Below, piece after piece: positions 1 through 8,775 of a stretch of DNA of 64,000 bases. The translations under genes and the position numbers were made by a program. Position 1 is the stretch's first letter. Every line of letters begins with the position of its first letter. The stretch is from Diplonema papillatum. Its lineage: Eukaryota; Euglenozoa; Diplonemea; Diplonemida; Diplonemidae. The notes below the pieces were generated by a model, which made no database searches, was not told the DNA's origin, and worked only from the letters and a program-made list of their open reading frames with translations. Location: contig JAPJBO010000185.1 in NCBI GenBank assembly GCA_030068145.1, positions 124,001-188,000 on the forward strand, given 5' to 3'.

Positions 1-47
1 CAGCAGCAAGATTAAGCAGCTTTCTGGCTTCACCTTTTTACTCCAAC

Positions 48-109
48 CATACGGCGCGCGGCAAGCCGAGCAGGAGAGGTGGACGAGAGTGACAGACACA
101 AGCATAGGA
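48..109 (+). pseudogene. Decayed partial copy of the 978-1154 zinc-ribbon exon
   Basis: This 62-bp stretch matches the 3' part of the exon at 1093-1154 almost base for base, and both copies run into a GTGAG donor-like site at the same point (110 here, 1155 there). The part of the exon that encodes the cysteines is missing here, so this copy cannot stand alone. I read it as a leftover of tandem exon duplication. A short piece of the same sequence (CCATACAGCGCGCGGCAACG) also occurs near 48573, so it has spread further. Confidence 0.5.
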
Positions 110-192
110 GTGAGGATTTTAATATTTTTACCAAACATGAAATGTTGGAGGAAATGAGAAGCTCGTCGCCGCAAACCGTGGCGTTTTCACTT

Positions 193-246
193 GCGTCCTG
201 AATCCAGCTATACGTAAAAAAACGATCAGGCACTGCGTTCAACGAA
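193..246 (+). repeat. Dispersed repeat R4, short copy
   Basis: GCGTCCTGAATCCAGCT followed by TACGT, an A run and GCACTGCGTTCAAC is shared with the units that follow each kinase exon copy at 28777, 29099 and 29533. It is part of a small dispersed family of unknown function. Confidence 0.55.
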
Positions 247-327
247 AACAACTCCCTCTTCCCGTCATCATCATCATTAGTTTTGTATCAGCCGTGGTTG
301 CGCGAGTGACGAGCTCTTATTTTTTTT

Positions 328-650
328 TGTATACGCACCTGCTTTGTAGGAAATTCTTGAGGAGACTGCCAGTTGCGATAGATCAAAGGAGGTATATGTG
401 CTGTAGCCCACACGAAACACAGGTAAATCTGGGTTTAGTGGCGGGCGTAAGCGTTCGACAAAAAAGACCCACTTTGTAGTTGTATTGTTTTCTCCCCCTC
501 TAGCCTCCTTCGAAATGAGCACAAGGCAGTCCCTCGAGTATTTTTTGTAGGAAATAAACTTGTTTCTTTGAAGACTAATAATAATCCGAACGACAGGTTT
601 GCCGCTCCAATCCGTCCAGAGGAGCAAAGTAGTTTGCTTCGCACCACTTC
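328..650 (+). repeat. Dispersed repeat R1, uninterrupted copy
   Basis: The run from GCACCTGCTTTGTAGGAAAT through GTAGCCCACACGAAACACAG to TCTCCCCCTCTAGCCTCC recurs at 3119-3260, 21052-21206 plus 25861-25942, 26780-26957, 48732-49015 and, more degraded, 31834-31900. The last 100 bases here also recur at 48420-48490. No long ORF is conserved between copies. This copy matters because it supplies the empty site against which the insertion at 21207 can be read. Confidence 0.75.
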
Positions 651-977
651 ATGTGGTCAGCAGCAAGATTAGCAGCTTTCTGGCTTCACCTTTTACTTGC
701 GACAACCAATTTCTGCTTCCCCGGAGACAGTATTTGTTACAGCTAAAAAGAACGTTGGCAGCGGGTTAACCAGAACACATGTAGGTTAAATCGCACAAAC
801 AAAAAAAATACCCCACCGATCACCACAAGCACGCACTAAGCTGAACTCCGCAAGCATACAAAAGGTCGAAAGACACCAATCTGTACGTCCATTCGGGATC
901 GTCGGAAACATAAATATCGCTCGTGCAGATGCCGATTGACCTGAAGGCTGTCGACTGGTCTCCCATCGAGGTCGTCC

Positions 978-1154
978 TTGCCCCCGACGGTTGCGAGGCC
1001 GCCCGACGAGGACGTGGACTGCTGCGTCGACTGTGGCAAGACCCACAACTCGGGTGCCTTCTGTGCCCGGTGCGGCAAATGGGGGCTCCCGTCATACGGC
1101 GCGCGGCAAGCAGAGCAGGAGCGGTGGACAAGAGTGACAGACACAAGCATAGGA
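978..1154 (+). CDS. Internal exon encoding a zinc-ribbon-like segment
   Basis: The frame opens after an in-frame stop at 942-944 and runs to a strong donor AGGA|GTGAGT at 1155. It encodes a cysteine block with the spacing C-x2-C-x9-C-x2-C, followed by a basic and glutamine-rich segment. That pattern is typical of small zinc ribbons, but I cannot name the family. The 5' edge is uncertain: several AG dinucleotides lie between 945 and 977 and I could not choose between them. A decayed copy of its 3' half lies at 48-109. No other exon of the same gene could be placed with confidence. Confidence 0.4.
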
Positions 1155-1310
1155 GTGAGTATTTTATTATTTTAATAGTACATCTGTACTGACGGGAACA
1201 TTTCCGGAACAACGGTTGCACATACATGGAAGAGAAAACGAAGCCAACGAAAAAGTGCTAATACAGGAAACCTCCCCCACCCCTGCCAACCCAGAATCCA
1301 CAACAAACCA

Positions 1311-1472
1311 GACTCACACCGCAGTCCTGTCTGCAGACACTCAGGTTCCGCGCTGATGATGGTCCGCCTTATGTGTCCGTGGCTTAAAGGACCGAAACAC
1401 GGCGCAGACGGGACCAGTGCGGTGTTGAGCACATACCCATTCCAAGCACGTTCTTGCAAACCACCCCTGCCA
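1311..1472 (+). repeat. Dispersed repeat R3, copy 1
   Basis: About 160 bp starting near CACACCGCAGTCCTGTCTGC and ending near CATTCCAAGCACGTTCTTGC is nearly identical to 58639-58797 and clearly related, more diverged, to 12556-12790. The two close copies are 57 kb apart. It has no conserved ORF; function unknown. Confidence 0.75.
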
Positions 1473-2005
1473 ACCCAGAATACAGACACCAAAACGCTGC
1501 CCAACCCAGTCCGAGGTAGTGTAAATCAACCCAACCTCCCACCCGATTTCCATTTTTTTGGGTGAGTTAAGTTTGGGCAGCAGTCAGTTAGCTAGCGAGC
1601 TCTCGGATCAAGCTGCGTCTGATGCAGCTGTTGTCGCCTACATACACTCAGCTGCGCGTGCCTTCATTGCGAAGGTTACTGATGCGGCCTTCTGGGTGGC
1701 AGCTGTGTCAGGTCAAGTAGCGAGATCTGGGGCTCTGTGATGGCTGAGTGTGCATCCTCGTGTTGTAGCCGTGTTGTGTATAAGGTTTCGTGAGGGCCTG
1801 GTCAACCACCTCATCACTACAGGGCACAAACCTTTCTCGATGCTTCTGCAATTCCCATTGACTATCGCGTCTGGCCGCGGTCTTCATCGTTCCCAGAGCC
1901 AAGACATCCACCGATAAGTGCAATTGATGTCACCCTCGATCAATCGCGGTTGAGCCGAGGGGAACAGATTGCTCGGGATTTTCGATTTCCTTCATGACCG
2001 TGATT

Positions 2006-2108
2006 GGACAGTCGGGATTGTCGGGGCGGGTCTCCATGAAGAAGAGAATTGTAAAGCAAGACCTGTCCCCTGCGCCTGCTGTCTCTGGCTGCTTCGGCAG
2101 ACGACACA
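2006..2108 (+). repeat. Dispersed repeat R2, copy 1 (left flank of the CTA tract)
   Basis: GGGCGGGTCTCCATGAAGAA through GGCTGCTTCGGCAGACGACA is shared with 3975-4078. In both copies it runs directly into a TACTACT tract, so the microsatellite appears to be the 3' tail of this repeat, hugely expanded here and short at 4078-4095. Confidence 0.7.
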
Positions 2109-2626
<518 letters not shown>

Positions 2627-2630
2627 TAGT

Positions 2631-2910
2631 ACACGGTAGGAACTGGAGCAAAGCGCATGGCAGGATGAGCACACCACCCGAGCCTACAACAGGAGACTTC
2701 GGGTGGGCTGAGGTGGGTCTTCTGAGACTGAATTCTTCTTCCAAGGTTCTGTCTGACTTCTCTTTCCTCCCCTTTCCGATGATGAATACTCCGGATGGCG
2801 TAGGTAGCCAAGCCCACCCTGAGTACAATGACCGAAGACCTAAGCCGAGACCGAGTGCGATGAGGCCAGAAGCTAGCTGCCAATTCCTACTACTACTACT
2901 ACTACTACTT
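2631..2910 (+). repeat. Repeat related to the ends of the 2.78-kb unit
   Basis: GGAACTGGAGCAAAGCGCAT and the following GGATGAGCACACCAC match 41482-41516, and the segment around GAGTGCGATGAGGCCAGAAG matches the end that carries GAGTGTGATGAGCCAGAAGC at 36474 and 39258. So both ends of that repeat family are present here around a different middle. The middle carries no recognisable gene. Confidence 0.5.
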
Positions 2911-3118
2911 GGGTGAGTTACCTCACCCAACCGCTGCAGTGCATAACCCCCTGCATGCAATGTGTGAGGAAACTGAACCGCCCAAGTAGGACCTTCTGAT
3001 CATGATCATTTGCCAATTTGCCACCTGAAACCACGTCCAGGATTTGGCTTCAGGGTAGTGCGGTCAACGAAAACTCTAGTTTCCCTTTCTACTTTCTCCT
3101 ACACTCGCGGTGTACGGT

Positions 3119-3260
3119 TTTGTATAAGCACCTGCTTTGCGGGAAATACTTGAGGAGGCTGCCAGCTGCAAAATATCAAAGGAGGTAATGTGCTGTAGCC
3201 CACACGAAACACAGGTGAACTGGGTTCAGTGGCGGGCGTACAGCCAACGAAAAAGTGTTA
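3119..3260 (+). repeat. Dispersed repeat R1, partial copy
   Basis: Matches 337-460 with scattered differences and then departs. No gene seen between 2940 and 3300. Confidence 0.65.
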
Positions 3261-3320
3261 CTACCGGAACCCTCCTCAGAGAGGTTTACACCCCTGCACG
3301 CGAAGAACAAGAAACTTTTG

Positions 3321-3540
3321 CCTTGTCATTCTTATCACCTTCGGTCAGTTGATGCTGTTTGTCTGTCAGTTCGTTATCAGTGCAAGCCCCAACTCCGGAA
3401 ATGTTCCTTGCCAGTGCCCCCCCCCCCAGAGAAGTTTAGAAAATTTTGCCTTGTCATTCTTATCACCTTTGGTCAGTTGATGCTGATCGTCCGTTACTTT
3501 GTTATCAGAACAAGCCCCAACTCCGTAAATGGTCCTTACA
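3321..3540 (+). repeat. Two-unit tandem duplication of about 128 bp
   Basis: CCTTGTCATTCTTATCACCT begins a block at 3321 and again near 3451; each copy ends with a CAAGCCCCAACTCCG-type segment. A C-rich run separates the units. No reading frame is preserved between them. Confidence 0.7.
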
Positions 3541-3609
3541 AGTGGGGCTCGCGTGTGGGCGTGTGCACTTCCTCTCGAAGTTGAACGCCACCTCAACTGC
3601 TGTACACAG

Positions 3610-3773
3610 ACGCTGGAGCCCATGCGCACGGTGCCTCCTTCCGACGGTTCGCAACGAACGGTCTTGTCGGCTGTGAAAGTTCCGACAGCCCCCGAAGACC
3701 ACGAAATCTGGACTCTTTCCGACGACGGCTTCGTGCAGATGTGGCGCAACCACGAATACATCCTCCCCATATG
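3610..3773 (+). CDS. Gene A, exon with a beta-propeller-like strand set
   Basis: Bounded by TGTACACAG at 3601-3609 and a donor ATATG|GTATGCC at 3774, the exon is 164 nt (starts in phase 0, ends in phase 2). It encodes a segment ending in a DHEIWTLSDDGFVQMW run, the pattern of a WD40/beta-propeller blade (the S/D-D-G-x-V-x-x-W hallmark). The family call is tentative because only one blade is visible. What supports it as a real exon is the join to 4214: the leftover TG plus the first G of the next exon makes Trp and the next frame stays open. Upstream exons were not found with confidence. Confidence 0.5.
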
Positions 3774-3974
3774 GTATGCCGGAAAATCTTGCCTTCGGGA
3801 TCTTTTTATCGGCTATCGTGGGTCAGCTCCAGCCGTCTCCAGACGACAGACATAGAACTCGCCCTTGATTTTGAGGCATTTACGCGGTCGATGCGGGGAA
3901 AACGTTCACCGTCTGCAGATGGGGTACCTTGTGCGAGCCATCAGCGACCTACCGTAATTGGAATAATGTTGAAC

Positions 3975-4095
3975 TACTCGGGATGCCGGGGGCGGGTCTC
4001 CATGAAGAAGTGAAAAGTAAAGCAAGACCTGCCTCCTGCGCCTGCTGTCTCCGGCTGCTTCGGCAGACGACACATACTACTTCTACTACTACTTT
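3975..4095 (+). repeat. Dispersed repeat R2, copy 2
   Basis: Near-copy of 2012-2115 with only a short TACTACTTCTACTACTACT tail in place of the 517-bp microsatellite. It lies inside the intron between the exons at 3610 and 4214. Confidence 0.7.
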
Positions 4096-4213
4096 CTTCA
4101 TCAGCAAGCACAACGAGTGTAAGCTGGGCAACTTGCCTAACATCCATTCGGTCTTCCGTCCAGCCGCAAAGCGTGATGAGAAAGGGTAAAACGCGCGAAC
4201 CAATTCAACACAG

Positions 4214-4340
4214 GTGCCAGGACGCCTACGTGCTGTGGTCCGAAGAAATAAACGAAGTTCGGGAAGAGGCCAAACAAACGAAGGCGCTTCTCAGCTTGCG
4301 GGAAGAGAAAATCGCGCAGCTCGAGATGAGCTGCGAAAAG
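4214..4340 (+). CDS. Gene A, coiled-coil exon
   Basis: Bounded by ACACAG at 4208-4213 and GAAAAG|GTGTGT at 4341. The frame fixed by the previous exon reads 42 residues, rich in Glu, Lys, Gln and Leu with heptad-like spacing (for example EEINEVREEAKQTKALLSLR), so a coiled coil is likely. It ends exactly on a codon boundary, which is the phase required by all three candidate next exons (6278, 6722, 7205). The exon is too short to appear as a long ORF; I place it by phase and splice motifs. Function unknown; a structural or scaffolding coiled-coil protein is the most I can infer. Confidence 0.6.
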
Positions 4341-4457
4341 GTGTGTTTTTAGTACGAACAATCTTGCGGGTTGCCCTTCAATGTAATTGAAATTCATCGG
4401 GCAAAAGTCCTGCTCCGAGCTCTCAACGGCCGTCACCTGAGGTTTGCCACGGACCCC

Positions 4458-6165
4458 TTTACCCAAATTAACCACCCCCCCTCCGTCCTTAAGTGCCCGA
4501 AGTGTGCAATTCACCATCCCCCCCCCTCCGTCCTTAAGTGCCTAAAGTGTGCAATTAACCATCCCCCCCCTCCGTCCTTAAGTGCCTAAAGTGTGCAATT
4601 AACCATCCCCTCCCTCCGTCCTTAAGTGCCTAAAGTGTGCAATTAACCATCCCCCCCTCCGTCCTTAAGTGCCTAAAGTGTGCAATTAACCATCCCCCCC
4701 CTCCGTCCTTAAGTGCCTAAAGTGTGCAATTAACCATCCCCCCCTCCGTCCTTAAGTGCCTAAAGTGTGCAATTAACCATCCCCCCCCTCCGTCCTTAAG
4801 TGCCTAAAGTGTGCAATTAACCATCCCCCCCCTCCGTCCTTAAGTGCCTAAAGTGTGCAATTAACCATCCCCCCCCTCCGTCCTTAAGTGCCTAAAGTGT
4901 GCAATTAACCATCCCCCCCCTCCGTCCTTAAGTGCCTAAAGTGTGCAATTAACCATCCCCCCCTCCGTCCTTAAGTGCCTAAAGTGTGCAATTAACCATC
5001 CCCCCCCTCCGTCCTTAAGTGCCTAAAGTGTGCAATTAACCATCCCCTCCCTCCGTCCTTAAGTGCCTAAAGTGTGCAATTAACCATCCCCCCCCTCCGT
5101 CCTTAAGTGCCTAAAGTGTGCAATTAACCATCCCCCCCTCCGTCCTTAAGTGCCTAAAGTGTGCAATTAACCATCCCCCCCCTCCGTCCTTAAGTGCCTA
5201 AAGTGTGCAATTAACCATCCCCCCCTCCGTCCTTAAGTGCCTAAAGTGTGCAATTAACCATCCCCCCCTCCGTCCTTAAGTGCCTAAAGTGTGCAATTAA
5301 CCATCCCCCCCCTCCGTCCTTAAGTGCCTAAAGTGTGCAATTAACCATCCCCTCCCTCCGTCCTTAAGTGCCTAAAGTGTGCAATTAACCATCCCCTCCC
5401 TCCGTCCTTAAGTGCCTAAAGTGTGCAATTAACCATCCCCCCCTCCGTCCTTAAGTGCCTAAAGTGTGCAATTAACCATCCCCTCCCTCCGTCCTTAAGT
5501 GCCTAAAGTGTGCAATTAACCATCCCCCCCTCCGTCCTTAAGTGCCTAAAGTGTGCAATTAACCATCCCCCCCCTCCGTCCTTAAGTGCCTAAAGTGTGC
5601 AATTAACCATCCCCCCCCTCCGTCCTTAAGTGCCTAAAGTGTGCAATTAACCATCCCCCCCTCCGTCCTTAAGTGCCTAAAGTGTGCAATTAACCATCCC
5701 CCCCTCCGTCCTTAAGTGCCTAAAGTGTGCAATTAACCATCCCCCCCCTCCGTCCTTAAGTGCCTAAAGTGTGCAATTAACCATCCCCCCCCTCCGTCCT
5801 TAAGTGCCTAAAGTGTGCAATTAACCATCCCCCCCCTCCGTCCTTAAGTGCCTAAAGTGTGCAATTAACCATCCCCTCCCTCCGTCCTTAAGTGCCTAAA
5901 GTGTGCAATTAACCATCCCCCCCTCCGTCCTTAAGTGCCTAAAGTGTGCAATTAACCATCCCCCCCCTCCGTCCTTAAGTGCCTAAAGTGTGCAATTAAC
6001 CATCCCCCCCCTCCGTCCTTAAGTGCCTAAAGTGTGCAATTAACCATCCCCCCCCTCTGTCCTTAAGTGCCTAAAGTGTGCAATTAACCATCCCCTCCCT
6101 CCGTCCTTAAGTGCCTAAAGTGTGCAATTAACCATTCCCCCCCTCCGTCCTTAAGTGCCTAAAGT
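4458..6165 (+). repeat. Intronic minisatellite, 43-bp unit, about 39 copies
   Basis: The unit is a C run followed by TCCGTCCTTAAGTGCCTAAA and GTGTGCAATTAACCAT. Units differ mainly in the length of the C run (6-8) and in a recurring CCCCTCCCTCC variant; one unit has CTCTGTCC (6053). The array fills most of the intron between the exons at 4340 and 6278 or later. Each unit contains a TTAAG/CTTAA palindromic core. The last unit ends in GTGTGCAAACATGG, and GTTAAAGTGTGCAAAAGTGG also precedes exon copies at 6600 and 7080, so the duplicated exon block carries a piece of the unit. Confidence 0.95.
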
Positions 6166-6277
6166 GTGCAAACATGGCTGCACCCGTTTCACTCGACTCC
6201 CAGCCTCAATGGTCAACCGGAGACCCTAAACCACCGAGCTTTTAACCCGCAACGAACGCCGAAAAATTACTGCACAG

Positions 6278-6526
6278 GAGACGCAACTGCAGCAGTCGGT
6301 GCAGGAGCTGGCCGTCGCGCGCTTCGAGACGGAGAACCGGCGGCGGAAGCACATCGAGGTGGAGCTGGGGGACCTGCGGCAGTGCATCGTCAACGCGCAC
6401 CGGCAGCCGAAGGAGCACCTGCCGCACTACAAGCAGACCGACCTCATGAGCGTGGTCCAATGGCTCGTTCAAACCGCACAACTCGGGTCCCTGGCACCCG
6501 GCGACTTTAGAACCTCAGAGTTTTGA
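6278..6526 (+). CDS. Gene A, terminal exon copy A (shortened)
   Basis: Follows the acceptor ACTGCACAG and stays open in the phase required by the coiled-coil exon, to TGA at 6526. Relative to copies B and C it lacks three pieces: 18 nt at the exon start, 9 nt after the AVAR segment and 9 nt after HRQ. All are multiples of three, so the coiled-coil frame survives. The C-terminus is unique (ends APGDFRTSEF). It may be an alternative last exon or a decaying copy whose losses happen to keep frame. A GG|GTCCCT donor-like site lies in this copy where copy C has GGGCCCCC. Confidence 0.45.
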   Translation, partial: ETQLQQSVQELAVARFETENRRRKHIEVELGDLRQCIVNAHRQPKEHLPHYKQTDLMSVVQWLVQTAQLGSLAPGDFRTSEF

Positions 6527-6721
6527 GTGAGCTTTCGCTCTAAATTTCTTTTTCGAAGAAAACGGTCTCATTATTAGCCCGAGAGACGTGACTAACCATA
6601 GTTAAAGTGTGCAAAAGTGGCACCACCCCATTCACTGCCCGACTCCTGGCCCCAATGGTCAACCGTAGACCTTAAAACACCGAACTTTTGGACCAACGAA
6701 CACTGGAAAAATACTGCACAG

Positions 6722-7075
6722 TTGAAAGACGATTTGGTGCAGGAGACGCAACTGCAGCAGTCGGTGCAGGAGCTGGCCGTCGCGCGGTCGCAGGGCTTCG
6801 AGACGGAGAACCGGCGGCGGAAGCACATCGAGGTGGAGCTGGGGGACCTGCGGCAGTGCATCGTCAACGCGCACCGGCAGCTGACGCCGCCGAAGGAGCA
6901 CCTGCCGCACTACAAGCAGACCGACCTCATGAGCGTGGTCCAATGGCTCGTTCAAACCGCACAACTCGGGTCCCTGGCACCCGGCGACTTTAGAACCTCA
7001 GAAATCAAGTGGACTTCCACTCTAAATTTCTTTTTCGAACAAAACGGTCTCATTATTAGCCAGAAACTTGACTAA
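6722..7075 (+). CDS. Gene A, terminal exon copy B
   Basis: Starts after AATACTGCACAG and reads in the required phase: a charged coiled-coil segment (with KHIEVELGDLRQCIVNAHRQ) through MSVVQWLVQTAQLG, then departs from copy C and stops at 7075. The first 237 bases are almost identical to copy C; the tail comes from flanking repeat sequence including the dispersed box also seen at 6489. It could be an alternative 3' end or a recent tandem copy awaiting decay. Confidence 0.45.
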   Translation: MKDDLVQETQLQQSVQELAVARSQGFETENRRRKHIEVELGDLRQCIVNAHRQLTPPKEHLPHYKQTDLMSVVQWLVQTAQLGSLAPGDFRTSEIKWTSTLNFFFEQNGLIISQKLD

Positions 7076-7204
7076 CCATAGTTAAAGTGTGCAAAAGTGG
7101 CACCACCCCCTTCACTACCCGACTCCTGGCCCCAATGGTCAGCCGTAGACCTTAAAACACCGAACTTTTGGACCACAACGAACACTGGAAAAAATACTGC
7201 ACAG

Positions 7205-7822
7205 TTGAAAGACGATTTGGTGCAGGAGACGCAACTGCAGCAGTCGGTGCAGGAGCTGGCCGTCGCGCGGTCGCAGGGCTTCGAGACGGAGAACCGGCGG
7301 CGGAAGCACATCGAGGTGGAGCTGGGGGACCTGCGGCAGTGCATCGTCAACGCGCACCGGCAGCTGACGCCGCCGAAGGAGCACCTGCCGCACTACAAGC
7401 AGACCGACCTCATGAGCGTGGTCCAATGGCTCGTTCAAACCGCACAACTCGGGCCCCCTGGCATCGAACCCGCGAGCCCCGCGCCCACAGCGTCGCCGGG
7501 GAAGGGTGAGGCGAAGCCGCCAGCGGCAACGGAAGGTGCGGATGCTAAGGAATCCTCGAAGGACAAGGAAAGGGAGCCGCCGAAGACCGTGGTCATCTGC
7601 CCCGCGTGCATCGAAAAGGGGGAGCAGGTGCCCCTGGCGGACTACCAGAAGCTGCAGGCGGAGCGGGCGGCCCTGCAGAAGAAGAACGACACACTCGAAG
7701 AGGACAACCTTCGCCTGAAGGAGATGCTCGAAGCCGTCAAGTCGTCGCACCGCCGCACGAACCTGCAGCTACAAGCCCTCGCCCAGGTCCAGCAGCCGCC
7801 TTCGGAGTCTATCTACCACTGA
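7205..7822 (+). CDS. Gene A, terminal exon copy C (likely principal)
   Basis: The longest copy, about 205 residues from the acceptor at 7201-7204 to TGA at 7822. Order: coiled coil (about residues 1-55), a QWLVQTAQL segment, a Pro/Ala/Glu/Lys-rich linker with an SSKDKEREPPK stretch, a short CPACIEKGE cysteine pair, then a second coiled coil (LQKKNDTLEEDNLRLKEML) and a Gln-rich end. The CxxC pair could be half of a zinc site. Composition is GC-rich with strong third-position bias, unlike the AT-rich flanks, which supports real coding. I do not recognise the family. Confidence 0.65.
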   Translation: MKDDLVQETQLQQSVQELAVARSQGFETENRRRKHIEVELGDLRQCIVNAHRQLTPPKEHLPHYKQTDLMSVVQWLVQTAQLGPPGIEPASPAPTASPGKGEAKPPAATEGADAKESSKDKEREPPKTVVICPACIEKGEQVPLADYQKLQAERAALQKKNDTLEEDNLRLKEMLEAVKSSHRRTNLQLQALAQVQQPPSESIYH

Positions 7823-7844
7823 GCCCACGAGACCACAGCTTTAG

Positions 7845-8330
7845 GGTAACCGCAACTCTGTAGCCGTGGATTCGCAGGCAGGCCCTTTCGCACTACCTCT
7901 GATGTCTGTCGCACTACCTCTGATGTGTTGCTGGCAGTACGTTGTCTATCTGCGACTGAGAACATGAAACTACATCGTTGGAAAGTGCAACTCTGTAGCC
8001 GTTATGCAGTTCCTGATGTAAATTCGCAGGCAGGCTCTCTCTGCACTACTTCTGATGTTGGCTGGCAGTCCAGCGTCTATCTGTGGCTGAGACAACGAGA
8101 CGACATCGTGGGTTACTGTAACTTTGCTGCTTCACGAAATTCGACGCGGGTAGGCAGACCATCTGTCCAGAACTGAGTGATTCGCTGCTGTGACGCGTGA
8201 TAGCTATGCAGTGCACTCCTTGATGCTGCTTCCGATGACGGCGGCTGGCGGACCGTCGGTACCTCTGTAGCTGCTTCGCAATTTCTCATGCGGAGCGCCG
8301 TGCCTATCCGCAACTGTGGAAGGATTCTAC
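7845..8330 (+). repeat. Degenerate repeat of about 130 bp, three to four units
   Basis: CAACTCTGTAGCCGT, TTCGCAGGCAGGC and CACTACCTCTGATGT-type segments recur in order with drift. No gene seen here or on to 8775, apart from unremarkable unique sequence at 8331-8775. Confidence 0.55.
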
Positions 8331-8775
8331 ACCGTGTGGGGGGTGTGCTTACCTATTGCATACCTATGCGCCTCCGACTTACGCCCGCCAGAGTAGTGCG
8401 GGGTAGTATCAAGCCGACCGGATAGAGATGTTTCCTGCACTCTAGCTCGTCTCTCTCTGTGGCTATCTCACCATTTCTGATGTGGGTTGGCAAGCCCCAT
8501 TGGGACAGGCTGGGCAGTGTGTCTTGGGCACTTGGCCACTGCTCTCACTATAGGTTGGGCTGGTCAAGGCCTTGCCGCCTTTTTTGACCGGCCAATTTCT
8601 CACTAGACAGTTCTCTCTCCCCTTCCCCTCTTCTCCCCGAGACGGGGTTGCCTTTGCTCTGGTAGCATTGCACGCCGTGCTCCAGCATTGGGTGGAGTTA
8701 AACTGTGCGGTCCATTTTGCGTGTGGGCCTCACCCGCAAATCCAGTATGCATTGAGTGCGATCACCTGGTTTTGC

